From positions 1 through 39,547 of the forward strand of contig NZ_JAOEEA010000018.1 in the NCBI RefSeq assembly GCF_029837695.1: a stretch of 39,547 nucleotides of DNA, read 5' to 3'. A program made the position numbers and the translations under genes. Under the pieces are notes generated by a model. That model did not search any database. It saw only the letters and a list, made by a program, of their open reading frames with translations, and was not told where the DNA came from. Shown one piece after another: positions 1-8,165 of the stretch; the stretch's first letter is position 1, and the number at the start of each line of letters is the position of its first letter. Origin of the DNA: Pseudomonas sp. GD04019 (GTDB lineage: Bacteria; Pseudomonadota; Gammaproteobacteria; Pseudomonadales; Pseudomonadaceae).

Positions 1-859
1 CCAAGGTACGGGCCGGGCCGCTGGCCACAATGGTGCGCCGACGATATCCGCCCAGCTGATCGATTAGCGGGGTCTCACGGGTGGCGCTCGGTACCAGGGG
101 CGCGTAAACGCTCTGCACCTTAAGGGTCAGATCGCCCTGGCTCACGGCTGCCGCCAGCGGGCTCAGGCCGTAGTAACGCGCGGCGTCCGCCACTTGGGTG
201 CTGAGTACGGCGCTTTTCGGCAGCGTGGTGCCAGCCGGGGTCGGCTGGCCGCCCGGATAGGTGCTGCTCAGCGGCGCACTGATGGTGAGGTCGAGCCTGC
301 GACGAGTGAAGTTGACGAAGTTGCCGTTGGAGTATTCGTAGGTGAAGTTCTCCAGGCGCTCCTCGACCTTGGTGATACGCACGTACTGGGTGCTGGCACC
401 GTTCACCAGTTGGTACACCTCGCCCACCTCGGGCAGACGCTGCTCCTCGCGCTGGATGCAGGCGAGCGCGCGCTGGCCGGTGAGCTGGTTGCCCAGCAGC
501 TCAAAAGGAGCCGTCACCGAGGGCACCACGTAGCTCTCGATATGGTTTCGCGCGGCGGCGCGCTCGTCGGTCTGGCTGTCGGTGTTGAACAGCACCACGC
601 TCACGCGAGGATCGGCCGGCGCCTTGGTGACGATGGAGTGGGCGCCCAGGTAGGCGTCAGCGTTCTGCGCCACCACGCCGGCAAACGCCTTGCGCAGGGC
701 GATGCGGCCCAGCGTGCGGTCGAGACGGGAGATGTCGGGGAACAGGTTGTTTTCCTGGCCATCTACCACGGCCTCGCCAGTGGCGCGACCGCCGCCATCC
801 GACTCATCGGTGAGGCGCTGGGACTTGAGCAGCTTTACATCGTCAACATTGATGGTCAT
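1..859 (-). CDS. Uncharacterised phage tail-module protein, partial (3' end missing)
   Basis: An open frame of 286 codons starts at an ATG at 859, preceded by GGAG at good spacing, and runs off the left edge without a stop. The protein begins MTINVDDVKLLKSQ. It is soluble-looking, with no signal peptide or membrane segment, and is rich in beta-prone stretches. It lies directly downstream of the tape measure gene and one small gene, where long-tailed phages keep distal tail or tail-tip genes, so a virion role is likely from context. I do not recognise the family. A terminator-like hairpin separates it from the upstream gene, so it may be partly uncoupled from the rest of the tail operon. Confidence 0.75.
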   Translation of the reverse strand, partial: MTINVDDVKLLKSQRLTDESDGGGRATGEAVVDGQENNLFPDISRLDRTLGRIALRKAFAGVVAQNADAYLGAHSIVTKAPADPRVSVVLFNTDSQTDERAAARNHIESYVVPSVTAPFELLGNQLTGQRALACIQREEQRLPEVGEVYQLVNGASTQYVRITKVEERLENFTYEYSNGNFVNFTRRRLDLTISAPLSSTYPGGQPTPAGTTLPKSAVLSTQVADAARYYGLSPLAAAVSQGDLTLKVQSVYAPLVPSATRETPLIDQLGGYRRRTIVASGPARTL

Positions 860-874
860 GCCATTCTCCGGGCA

Positions 875-899
875 CAAAAAAGCCCGCACGCGGCGGGCT
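875..899 (-). terminator. Rho-independent terminator-like hairpin in tail module
   Basis: AGCCCGC (881-887) pairs with GCGGGCT (893-899) around a 5-nt loop. Read leftward the stem is followed by six T residues (875-880). It lies between the 140-residue tail gene and the partial gene at the left edge. Confidence 0.7.
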
Positions 900-914
900 C
901 AGAGAGGGTTCAAT

Positions 915-1337
915 TCAAAGGGCGGGCGGGGGCGCCACGGTGATCAGGCGCAAGGTGAGGGTGAACAGGTCATCGGGCTGGTACACCGCCTGCCGGTAAA
1001 GTGGCACCGCCTGCACGGGGGCGCCTGCGGTGCGGTTCCATGTAACGTGGTGCTGCTGGCCATCAGGCAAGGTCAGCAACATTACCTTGCCCACCTGATC
1101 GCGCAGCACCTCCAGCGCCTGCACCTTGGCGAAGGTGAACCAGGCGCCACCGTTGCTGGCCAGGGTGATCGGGCGGCCGTACTGCTTGACGCCCTCCTGA
1201 ATGATCAGCTTCCCAGTCAGGCCGCGATCCTGCGCCTGCTCGACAGCATCCCACTCATACCGATCAACCCACTCCAGCTGCTCCCCGGCCAGGTCGGGGG
1301 TGTCCGCCAGGTCAACACTATCGAGAGTTATCACCAT
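915..1337 (-). CDS. Small tail-module protein of unknown function
   Basis: This 140-residue protein is encoded immediately after the tape measure gene. The tape measure stop TGA overlaps the ATG (TGATG arrangement), so translation is probably coupled; a GTG three bases upstream (1340) is an alternative start. The product begins MVITLDSVDLADTP and ends in a proline-rich tail. It has no signal peptide, membrane segment or catalytic motif that I can see. Small proteins in this position are often distal-tail or tail-assembly components, but that is inference from gene order only. Confidence 0.75.
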   Translation of the reverse strand: MVITLDSVDLADTPDLAGEQLEWVDRYEWDAVEQAQDRGLTGKLIIQEGVKQYGRPITLASNGGAWFTFAKVQALEVLRDQVGKVMLLTLPDGQQHHVTWNRTAGAPVQAVPLYRQAVYQPDDLFTLTLRLITVAPPPAL

Positions 1338-4300
1338 CACAACGTCCTTAGCCCGGCATCCGCGAGGAGGTCGAGCAATCCGGTTTCACTTGCCGCATCG
1401 GCCACGCTGACTTCAACTGCGCGGCCACGCGGTGATTCCAGGCGAATGATCCGCGCTGGCTGCTGAGCTGCTGGTGGCGCGGCGGTACCGACGGCGGGCT
1501 GGCTTTGCTTCTCCAGGCTCTGCTTGGCACGCTGTTCCTCGGTGGCGGTCTGGATCTGCCGGAGCACGCCAAGGGCTTGGGTTAGATCCGCAACTGATTG
1601 CGCATCACCTGCCCCCTGCGCCTCTGCCAGCTGCGCCTTAAGCTCACGCTGGCGAGCCGCGTAGCGCCGCCGTTCGATGTCTTCTTCATTGCCCTGCAGG
1701 CGATCCAGCTCATCCCGCAGACCGTCCAGCGTGTTGCGGCTGGCATCACCCAACTGCTGCATGCGCTGCTGGGCAGAGGCAATCGCCGAATCCAGCTGAC
1801 CCAGATCGGCATCATCCAGCAGCGCCATGCTGCCGCGCGCCGACTGTGCTCGCCGCACGAACACGTCGAGGCCGAGCGAGCCATCTTCGTAGGCCTGCAT
1901 CAGACTCTGCAGCTGCAGCTTCTGCCCCAACGTGGCCTCCTGCAGGCGCAGGCTCTGGGACAAGGTGGAGAGTTGCCAGCGGCTGAACCCACTCAGCCCT
2001 GGCCCCGAGGCGGCGGCCTGCACCGACGCCAACTGCTGGCTGACCCTCTCCAGGGAGTTGGCAGTCTGCTCCAGGCTGCTGGTGTCGATGGCCACCTTGG
2101 TGGTACCCAGCCCGCGCAGGCGGTCAAACGCCTCCAGGGCAGCGGCGCTCAACTGAGCCAGAGGCTCGCGCGCCCTGGCCATAACGGCGTCGACGTAGCT
2201 GGCCACAGTGGCCGAGTCCTGCTTGACCTCCTCGCTGCCTTTGCGCCGAGCCTCCATGGCTTCGCCGAGGGCGCGCCGCTCTTCCTCCATGCGCTTGCCG
2301 CTAGCGCGGCGCAGATCCTCGGAGGTGACGATGGCCTCTTTTTCGGCCTCAGTCTTGGCCCGCTGCGCCTTGGCGCCCTGCTCAACCGCGCCCTTGAGTT
2401 CCTTCTGTTGGGCGCTGGTCTTCTTCAGTTCCTCGTTGTATTGCGCGGCGCTGATCTCGCCATCGTTGTACAGCTTGCGCAGGGCGGCGCGGATGTTGTT
2501 GATATCCACATCCGTCTTGGCGCTGCCGATGGCGGCCTGCACTTGGGCGAGGTCGCCCAGCTTCTCGTCCAGGTCGGAGACCAGGTTGGCGGCGCCACCG
2601 GCCGCAGAGCCCAAGTCCTTCAGGCGGCCGTTGAGCAGGGTGGTGGCCTGTGCATACTCCTCCTGGCCGATGGCGCCGGACTGATAGGCCGCCAGCAGTG
2701 CACCGCGCAGGCTCTCCAGCTGCTGCACTGTGGAGGCGGTGTTGACCAGTTGCAGGGCCTGGGCCATTCCCTCGATAGCCTGCTGGCCGGAGGCGGCAGC
2801 ATCGATGGCTGCCGCTTTGGCCCGCGCCCTGTTCGCCACCTCTTGAGCGGTGATGGACTCATCCAGAGCAGCGCGCTGAGCCGCGGCCTGCGCCGCAGCA
2901 TCAACGACCTCTTTCTGCGCATCAACGCCGTGCTGGCTGGTTATATCCCAGGCATCACCTATATCCTCAACGTCCTGTTGTGCCTGTTTCGAAAATCCCT
3001 CGTACAGCCCGTTCAGGACCTGTAGCGCCGACTGGGATTTCTCAACCAGAGCCTGGCCACCGAGCTTGTCCGGCAGCACCTTGCCCAGCTCCTCCGCGAC
3101 AGAAACGATCTGCGCAGCGCCGGCAATGAAGCTGGCGGCGACCTGGCTCAAACCCCCGGTGATGACATTCCCCATGGTGCGAAACGGCGCCCAGAAGGCT
3201 TCCAGGCGCACCTTGGCTTCGTCCAGCTTCTGTCCGAAGTTGTTGAGCCAGACAGTGGTGTCATCAGTCAGCTTGGTGAAGTCGACCCCTACTAGCTCCC
3301 TAGCAAATTCCTTGACCCTCTCCACGCCCTGCTGGAAGGCGTTGCTGAGTGACGTGGCCAGCTTGTCCAGCCGACCGTCCTTGTCCATCTGGTCGATGTA
3401 GTCGGCTACGCCCTTGAGCTGCTCCTTCGCGTAGTCGAGTGCCCCGCTCTTGGCGATGCGGTTGAGGAAGTCGGACCAGGTGTCAGACAGATTGCTGACC
3501 AGGCCGGTCAGCGTGCTCATGTTGTCAGCGGCGGCGCCCTCGGCGCTGCGGCCCATCTCCTCGATCAGGCCGGCGATCACATCACGGCCGAGCTTGCCCT
3601 TGCTGGCGAGTTCCGCAAGCTGGGCAGCATTCTTGCCGGTGACTTTCTCCAGCAGCGTCCAGGCCGGCACGCCGCGTTCCACAAGCTGCAGAATCTCTTC
3701 GGTCTGCAGTTTCTGCTTGGCATAGGCCTGGCCGAGGGCAGAGCTGATGCCCTGCAGCCGCTCCATGCCCCCACCAAGCTGCTCGTTCTTGTCGACAATG
3801 GCCTGCAGGCTGCCGCCCATAGGGTCGAGCCCGTAGGACTTGAGTAGCGCAAACGCCTCGGTGACCTCTGTCACCTCCAGCGGGGTGTCCTTGGCGAAAG
3901 TCTTGATCCATGCGGTGGCCTGTTCGCCCTGGGCAATGCCGCCCATCAGCGAGGACATGCGCTTGCCCAGCAGCTCGTACTGGTCGCCGGTACCCAGCAT
4001 CGCGTAGATGCCATCGCGCACCAGGTTCAGTCCTTTCTGAACAAGGCCCATGATGGCATTCAGAGAAACGAAGGCTGCGGCGAAGCCGAGGACTTGCTTG
4101 GCGCCACTCGACATGCCAGCGCGCACCGCATCAACCCGGGACGTGTGCTCGGCGGCAGAACGGGCTGCGGCAGCGTGGGCGCGCTGCGCTTCTTTCAGTT
4201 CCTGATTGTTCGCAGCGAGTGCTTGCTGGGCACGGGTTACTTCGTTAGCCAGCCGCTGCTGCTCATCGCCCAAGTTATGGGTGTCGATGCCTGCGGCCTT

Positions 4301-4675
4301 TGCAGCCTTCTCGGCATCGGCCAGTTCGGCATCAAGGGCATTGAGCTGACGGCGCGCACGGCCGGCAGCACGCTCTGCATCCTTGAGCGATTGCTGCAGG
4401 CCAGCAGCCTCTGGCTCCTTGTTGAGCGCCTCACGCAGGTCAACCACCTGCTGCTCGGCCTGGCTTAGATTCCGCTGAGCCAGCGCCACGTCGCGCACGG
4501 TGCGTTCCAGAGCCTTGCCCAGCCCTTGCGCACCCTTGGCATCATCGAGCGCCTGCCCGAGACGGGTGGCCTCCTGCGAAACGGCCTCCAGCGCCTCGGC
4601 GGACTTCTTCGCCTCGGGAGAGAGTTCGTCCTTACCGCGCAGGATGAACTGAATCAGGCGATCCTTAATGCCGGC
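1337..4675 (-). CDS. Tail tape measure protein
   Basis: This is the longest gene in the window, 1112 residues. The product is largely alpha-helical, rich in Ala, Gln, Glu, Leu and Lys. It has long coiled-coil stretches in the first 200 residues and again near residues 600-800 and 850-1060. A conserved tape-measure-type domain sits around residues 195-400 (for example AFALLKSYGLDP and the following GISSALGQAYAKQK). Such proteins set tail length and help pass DNA into the cell. At about 0.15 nm per residue, 1112 residues suggest a tail near 165 nm, so a long flexible tail. The ATG at 4675 is chosen because GGAG lies 8 nt upstream; an in-frame TTG at 4696 is less likely. Confidence 0.92.
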   Translation of the reverse strand, partial: AGIKDRLIQFILRGKDELSPEAKKSAEALEAVSQEATRLGQALDDAKGAQGLGKALERTVRDVALAQRNLSQAEQQVVDLREALNKEPEAAGLQQSLKDAERAAGRARRQLNALDAELADAEKAAKAAGIDTHNLGDEQQRLANEVTRAQQALAANNQELKEAQRAHAAAARSAAEHTSRVDAVRAGMSSGAKQVLGFAAAFVSLNAIMGLVQKGLNLVRDGIYAMLGTGDQYELLGKRMSSLMGGIAQGEQATAWIKTFAKDTPLEVTEVTEAFALLKSYGLDPMGGSLQAIVDKNEQLGGGMERLQGISSALGQAYAKQKLQTEEILQLVERGVPAWTLLEKVTGKNAAQLAELASKGKLGRDVIAGLIEEMGRSAEGAAADNMSTLTGLVSNLSDTWSDFLNRIAKSGALDYAKEQLKGVADYIDQMDKDGRLDKLATSLSNAFQQGVERVKEFARELVGVDFTKLTDDTTVWLNNFGQKLDEAKVRLEAFWAPFRTMGNVITGGLSQVAASFIAGAAQIVSVAEELGKVLPDKLGGQALVEKSQSALQVLNGLYEGFSKQAQQDVEDIGDAWDITSQHGVDAQKEVVDAAAQAAAQRAALDESITAQEVANRARAKAAAIDAAASGQQAIEGMAQALQLVNTASTVQQLESLRGALLAAYQSGAIGQEEYAQATTLLNGRLKDLGSAAGGAANLVSDLDEKLGDLAQVQAAIGSAKTDVDINNIRAALRKLYNDGEISAAQYNEELKKTSAQQKELKGAVEQGAKAQRAKTEAEKEAIVTSEDLRRASGKRMEEERRALGEAMEARRKGSEEVKQDSATVASYVDAVMARAREPLAQLSAAALEAFDRLRGLGTTKVAIDTSSLEQTANSLERVSQQLASVQAAASGPGLSGFSRWQLSTLSQSLRLQEATLGQKLQLQSLMQAYEDGSLGLDVFVRRAQSARGSMALLDDADLGQLDSAIASAQQRMQQLGDASRNTLDGLRDELDRLQGNEEDIERRRYAARQRELKAQLAEAQGAGDAQSVADLTQALGVLRQIQTATEEQRAKQSLEKQSQPAVGTAAPPAAQQPARIIRLESPRGRAVEVSVADAASETGLLDLLADAGLRTL

Positions 4676-4693
4676 CATGCGCTTTTCTCCAGG

Positions 4694-4719
4694 CAATAAA
4701 AAACCCGCCGAAGCGGGTT
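4694..4719 (-). terminator. Rho-independent terminator after the secreted-protein gene
   Basis: AACCCGC (4702-4708) and GCGGGTT (4713-4719) form a stem with a 4-nt loop. In the leftward direction it is followed by a T-rich run ending near 4694. It sits between the small secreted-protein gene and the tape measure gene, so it would cut the tail operon unless read through or antiterminated. Confidence 0.75.
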
Positions 4720-4736
4720 CGTAAAAAACGGTATGT

Positions 4737-5234
4737 CTACTGGCCCAACGCCGCTACCAGCTGCCGCAGGCCTGCGGCGTCCTCATCTGGGACTCGCCCC
4801 TCACTTCGGCAAACGCGATACTCAATAACAGACGCCGCAGCCAGCTGCCGCAATTGCTCAACACTGAAAATACTCACCATGATTTCGATCATCTTTGGCG
4901 AATCACGGCGTGGAACAGTGTTGTATGTCCCAGACAAGCGCTCTACAGGCACTCCATCGGCGAGCCAATCCACTCCGTTGCACTGAGCAAACTCTAATCG
5001 GTCAAAGCTACCGGCCAGATGGACAAGCGCCTTCTCGGGTGTGCCTTGCCCCTTGAAGAAGACTGAGGCCGTAAGCCCCATCTGTGATGCATCGGAGCTC
5101 TTGACCGAGCTGATCCATTTCAACTCCCGCTTCTGCTTGAAGCGATCCGTTGTATTAATCAGCTCGCCTGCTTGCGCCACTTGCATGGACAGCAGCGCGA
5201 TGACAATGAAAGCCTTGCATGCGTGTAGAAACAT
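4737..5234 (-). CDS. Small secreted protein, probable moron in tail module
   Basis: The 165-residue product starts with a clear signal peptide: a positive N-terminus, a hydrophobic core (AFIVIALLSMQ) and a likely cleavage after AQA near residue 22. The mature part has two cysteines and no membrane segment. I do not recognise the family. The gene has a strong ribosome site (GGAGGAG before the ATG). A 9-bp hairpin lies upstream and a terminator downstream, and no tail function is apparent. This layout fits a lysogenic-conversion gene (moron) inserted between the tail tube and tape measure genes. It occupies the spot where lambda-type phages have tail assembly chaperones. Confidence 0.8.
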   Translation of the reverse strand: MFLHACKAFIVIALLSMQVAQAGELINTTDRFKQKRELKWISSVKSSDASQMGLTASVFFKGQGTPEKALVHLAGSFDRLEFAQCNGVDWLADGVPVERLSGTYNTVPRRDSPKMIEIMVSIFSVEQLRQLAAASVIEYRVCRSEGRVPDEDAAGLRQLVAALGQ

Positions 5235-5279
5235 AACGACTCCTCCATGGAAAGCGGCACTGTATCTTGCCTCCCTGAG

Positions 5280-5301
5280 TGACGGCCATCCCTGGCCGTC
5301 A
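5280..5301 (-). other. Inverted repeat between tail tube and secreted-protein genes
   Basis: TGACGGCCA (5280-5288) and TGGCCGTCA (5293-5301) form a perfect 9-bp stem with a TCCC loop, just after the tail tube stop codon. There is no T run, so it may be a weak or Rho-assisted terminator or an mRNA-protecting hairpin. Confidence 0.5.
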
Positions 5302-5304
5302 TTG

Positions 5305-6057
5305 CTAAGCAGCCTTCAGCTGCGTCAGCGTGCAGAACTTCGACAGGTCGGTGGCGGTCACCAGCGGGTCGGCCAGGATCTCGCAGGGGCCGTCCAGCTT
5401 GACGTAGTCCTGCCCCAGCACCGGGAACTCCTGCAGCATGCCGAACTTGGCGCGGTTCACCTTGAGGCTGAACGGCTCGCCGGACTGGGCATCGTTCAGG
5501 CCAGCGATGAACAGCTCCAGCTCAACCTGGGAGCCGTTGAGCATGTGCACCTCGCTGGTCGCCTTGCGGGTGTAGCTTGCCTTGATGCCAGCAGAGGTGA
5601 TCGAGGTACCCGAGGTAACGATCACACCATGCGGACTCAGGATGTAGTCAGTACCGGCCACCAGGGCAGCGTCGGCAGCAGTCTTGAGAGTCGGAGGGAC
5701 GCTCAGGTCGGGGATGTGCTTGAAGGGAATCAGCTCGCCCTCGATGCCCTCACAGGAGATCACCTCATCCGTTACCGCACCGGCGGCCACATCCTTGATG
5801 GTGGAGCGAGTGACGCGCGCGATGTTGGGGCTGGTGAGATCGTACATGCCGATGCCGGCGGTGATATCGGTCACACGCTCGCGAACGTTGCGGTTACCAC
5901 CACCGCCCATGAAGTTGGCCAGCGCCTTGCGGTCAGTTGCATAGCGGAGGTTGAAAGAATCGCAGTTGCCGAACGGCAGCAGCGCATCCTGGCTCTGGTA
6001 GGCACGCCCCCAGATCACCCCTTCACCGATGAAGGAGCGGTCAACGATTTGAGACAT
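5305..6057 (-). CDS. Probable major tail tube protein
   Basis: This 250-residue protein is encoded two genes upstream of the tape measure gene, the normal place for the tube subunit of a long non-contractile tail. The sequence is beta-rich and soluble, with no signal peptide. The start MSQIVDRSFIGEG and the long conserved-looking stretch around VTDITAGIGMYDL fit a tube subunit rather than an enzyme. Assignment is mainly from gene order and composition, not from a motif. The nearest upstream ATG gives a full-length product. Confidence 0.65.
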   Translation of the reverse strand: MSQIVDRSFIGEGVIWGRAYQSQDALLPFGNCDSFNLRYATDRKALANFMGGGGNRNVRERVTDITAGIGMYDLTSPNIARVTRSTIKDVAAGAVTDEVISCEGIEGELIPFKHIPDLSVPPTLKTAADAALVAGTDYILSPHGVIVTSGTSITSAGIKASYTRKATSEVHMLNGSQVELELFIAGLNDAQSGEPFSLKVNRAKFGMLQEFPVLGQDYVKLDGPCEILADPLVTATDLSKFCTLTQLKAA

Positions 6058-6116
6058 AGGATAAATCCTCGAGGAGAACGGTCAGTTCGGGAGCAGCTCG
6101 CACCGGGTGGCGCAGG

Positions 6117-6332
6117 TTACTCAGCGGAAGTGGTCGGTTTGGTAGCGGGCTTGGCCGAGGCTTTCGCTTGGTCCCGCTCGCCAGACTTGATCTGCTCGGC
6201 ATGCGCGGCACCGGCAGCACTGATCGTTTTCTCCGAGCAGCGCTCGGCGACGTCATACGTGCCGACCGGGTAATGGAAGGTTTGCCCGCCCTCGCGGTAA
6301 TTGAAGGGCGCAGTAACTTTCAGCTTGGCCAT
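6117..6332 (-). CDS. Small phage protein of unknown function
   Basis: The 71-residue product starts MAKLKVTAPFNYREGG and has a folded-looking N-terminal half. Its tail is Ala, Lys and Thr rich (KASAKPATKPTTSAE) and probably disordered. It lies between a probable tail terminator gene and the tail tube gene, with GGAGG shortly before the ATG. Small proteins of this kind are common in tailed-phage connector regions, but I cannot assign a role. Confidence 0.7.
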   Translation of the reverse strand: MAKLKVTAPFNYREGGQTFHYPVGTYDVAERCSEKTISAAGAAHAEQIKSGERDQAKASAKPATKPTTSAE

Positions 6333-6343
6333 GGGGCCTCCTG

Positions 6344-6781
6344 TCAGTTGAGTTGTTGGATGTAGGTGAGTTGCAAAGGCATAACCCGCACTGCCCAGCG
6401 GCGACCTTCACCACCAGGCAGCAGGGAGTCGGGATTGAATGCAGCTGAGACCAGCCCCTTAACCGAGAGACCGGCCTTGGTGCCGGGCAGCGCTGCCTTG
6501 ATGGCGAGCCGACCTGCCCGTAGTTGCGGCCCAAAGTTACGAACGCGAGTCGCCAGGGCGATGTTGAGCGTCAAGCGCTCCTTCAAGCTCCCTGAGCCCA
6601 CCCGCTCCAGCTCTTCGGTATCTCCGGACTGCACTACGATCAGGGTGTCGGGAAGGTCGCTGTCCCCAGCATCCAGCACGCGCTGGATAAACTCTTCCTC
6701 CACTGACACCCCGAACTCGGGAATTGCCCGCAGCTTGGCCAGTAGCTCCGCGAGGAGCAGCGATTGGATGTCTTCAGGCAT
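6344..6781 (-). CDS. Probable tail terminator / tail completion protein (gpU-like position)
   Basis: This 145-residue protein has a mixed alpha/beta composition and a short hydrophilic N-terminal helix. In lambda-type gene order the tail terminator (gpU) follows the head-tail joining proteins and precedes the tube gene, which is exactly this position. The stretch VRNFGPQLRAGRLAIKAAL and the beta-rich C-terminus (RRWAVRVMPLQLTYIQQ) fit that family in size and style. The ATG at 6781 lies one base from the end of the upstream gene, so the two are probably coupled. Confidence 0.6.
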   Translation of the reverse strand: MPEDIQSLLLAELLAKLRAIPEFGVSVEEEFIQRVLDAGDSDLPDTLIVVQSGDTEELERVGSGSLKERLTLNIALATRVRNFGPQLRAGRLAIKAALPGTKAGLSVKGLVSAAFNPDSLLPGGEGRRWAVRVMPLQLTYIQQLN

Positions 6782-6782
6782 G

Positions 6783-7094
6783 TCAGGGCACCACGTAGAA
6801 GGTGATCAGCGAGCCATCGTCGGAATGGATGCCGTCGATCTGCCAGACGCCATCCGCCATGCGGAAGGCGCCTTTACGGTCGTATGGCTGCAGGAGGCGC
6901 TTCTGCACGCAGACCGTGCGCACCAGCGAAAGCACCTCAAGGCGATCCTGACGCGCAACGCCGTGGTCGACGATCACTGGAACTTTCGGCGCCAACACCC
7001 CTCCCTCACGGGAGAGGTAGTCGACCAGCTCATCACTGAGGCTCGCCATCACCTGGTCGTCGAGATCGTCGACCAAGTCGCCGAAGCCTGCCAT
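6783..7094 (-). CDS. Probable head-tail joining protein
   Basis: The product is 103 residues from the ATG at 7094, two bases after the capsid gene stop. An upstream in-frame ATG at 7136 lies inside the capsid gene and is less likely. It is acidic at the N-terminus (GDLVDDLDDQVMASLSDELVDY) and then beta-rich. Size and position match the small connector proteins that follow the major capsid gene in lambda-type heads. No catalytic motif is expected or seen. Confidence 0.6.
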   Translation of the reverse strand: MAGFGDLVDDLDDQVMASLSDELVDYLSREGGVLAPKVPVIVDHGVARQDRLEVLSLVRTVCVQKRLLQPYDRKGAFRMADGVWQIDGIHSDDGSLITFYVVP

Positions 7095-7096
7095 GG

Positions 7097-8095
7097 TTAG
7101 ATAGTCAGCTCGCGGATGGAGGCCGGGCGGGTGCACAGGTGCAGCGGGTTGGACTGCGCCTCACCCTCCACGCCCTTGCCGAACTTCATCAGCTCCAGCT
7201 TGGAGTAGTACGGCATGCCCTCGGTGTTGACCGTCTCGATGTAGTCGGCCGGGGCGAAGGCGCTGATGAACAGCTCCGGCACACCAGTCGGCACCACAAA
7301 CGCGCGGTCAGCCGGTACGAAGGCCGAACCACCCAGTTGGCCCTTGTAACGCTCCCAGGTGATGCCGCCGAACTCGAACGGCTGGCGACGATCACCCAGC
7401 AGAGCCGAAGCGCGCTCCCAGCCCAAGTAAGCCTCGCGGACTTTCGGGTGCCCGATCAGCTTCTTCCAGTACTCCTTGCCACAGTAGGCATGGGCGCCGG
7501 TGCTGGTCGTGGCACCCAGCGCATCCTCTTGGGTGTCCAGCACCTCGACGCACTTGGCACTCACGTCAGTGTCGTCGCTGCCCAGCTCCATGCTGAAGGC
7601 TTTGGGGCGCTTGATGTCGAAGCGCTGGAAGATATCGAACAGCACGCTCTGGCCATCCGCATCCACCACCTTGCCCATGATCGCGCCGATGCGCTGAAAC
7701 TCGTGGGTGAGGTCGAGCTGGCGGCGCGCCTTCTCGATGCGACGGGCCACGTAGGCCTGCACCTGCATCAGCTCGGTGAGGCTACCGACAGCGCGGATGC
7801 CTTGGATCTCGTCGGCGAGAATCTTGAAGGTCTGCGGCAGGTGCACGGTGTTGAACGGGATCAGGCTACGCTTGTCTCCGGTTACCGCCTGGCCGGTGCT
7901 ACCGCGCGGGGCGGACTTGACCAGAGCGAGGGTCGTGCCGTCCTTTTCGATCTGCACCACAGTGCCGGGTACGCCCTGTTCTTCGAACAGGCCAGCGGCA
8001 GCGATCTGCCCCGGCAGTACGTGGTCTTCGTTGATGACGGCGAGCAGCGCGTCAACGCCAAACGCTTCGTCCTGAAAAATGGTGATCTCGGCCAT
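7097..8095 (-). CDS. Major capsid protein, lambda gpE family
   Basis: The 332-residue product begins MAEITIFQDEAFGVDALLAVIN and keeps the typical features of the lambda gpE type capsid family. These include the IPFNTVHLPQTFKILADEIQGIR segment and a C-terminal block with the GMPYYSKLELMKFGKG pattern. The length matches the family (about 340). It is preceded by the gpD gene and followed by connector genes, as in lambda. It would build the icosahedral shell, with gpD trimers stabilising it after DNA packaging. Confidence 0.92.
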   Translation of the reverse strand: MAEITIFQDEAFGVDALLAVINEDHVLPGQIAAAGLFEEQGVPGTVVQIEKDGTTLALVKSAPRGSTGQAVTGDKRSLIPFNTVHLPQTFKILADEIQGIRAVGSLTELMQVQAYVARRIEKARRQLDLTHEFQRIGAIMGKVVDADGQSVLFDIFQRFDIKRPKAFSMELGSDDTDVSAKCVEVLDTQEDALGATTSTGAHAYCGKEYWKKLIGHPKVREAYLGWERASALLGDRRQPFEFGGITWERYKGQLGGSAFVPADRAFVVPTGVPELFISAFAPADYIETVNTEGMPYYSKLELMKFGKGVEGEAQSNPLHLCTRPASIRELTI

Positions 8096-8115
8096 GTTGG
8101 GCTCCTAGAAATGCG

Positions 8116-8137
8116 AAGCCCCGCAGGTGCGGGGCTT
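8116..8137 (-). other. GC-rich inverted repeat between gpD and capsid genes
   Basis: AAGCCCCGCA (8116-8125) and TGCGGGGCTT (8128-8137) form a long stem with almost no spacer. There is no T run after it in the leftward direction, so it is not a standard terminator. It could stabilise or separate the mRNAs of the two most abundant head proteins. Confidence 0.5.
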
Positions 8138-8165
8138 GGGGTCATGGGGGTGCTACTGGTAGCGA

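Noticed and set aside
1598..3025. Long rightward frame opposite the tape measure gene
   Set aside because: Antisense shadow; the coiled-coil tape measure protein on the minus strand explains the region.
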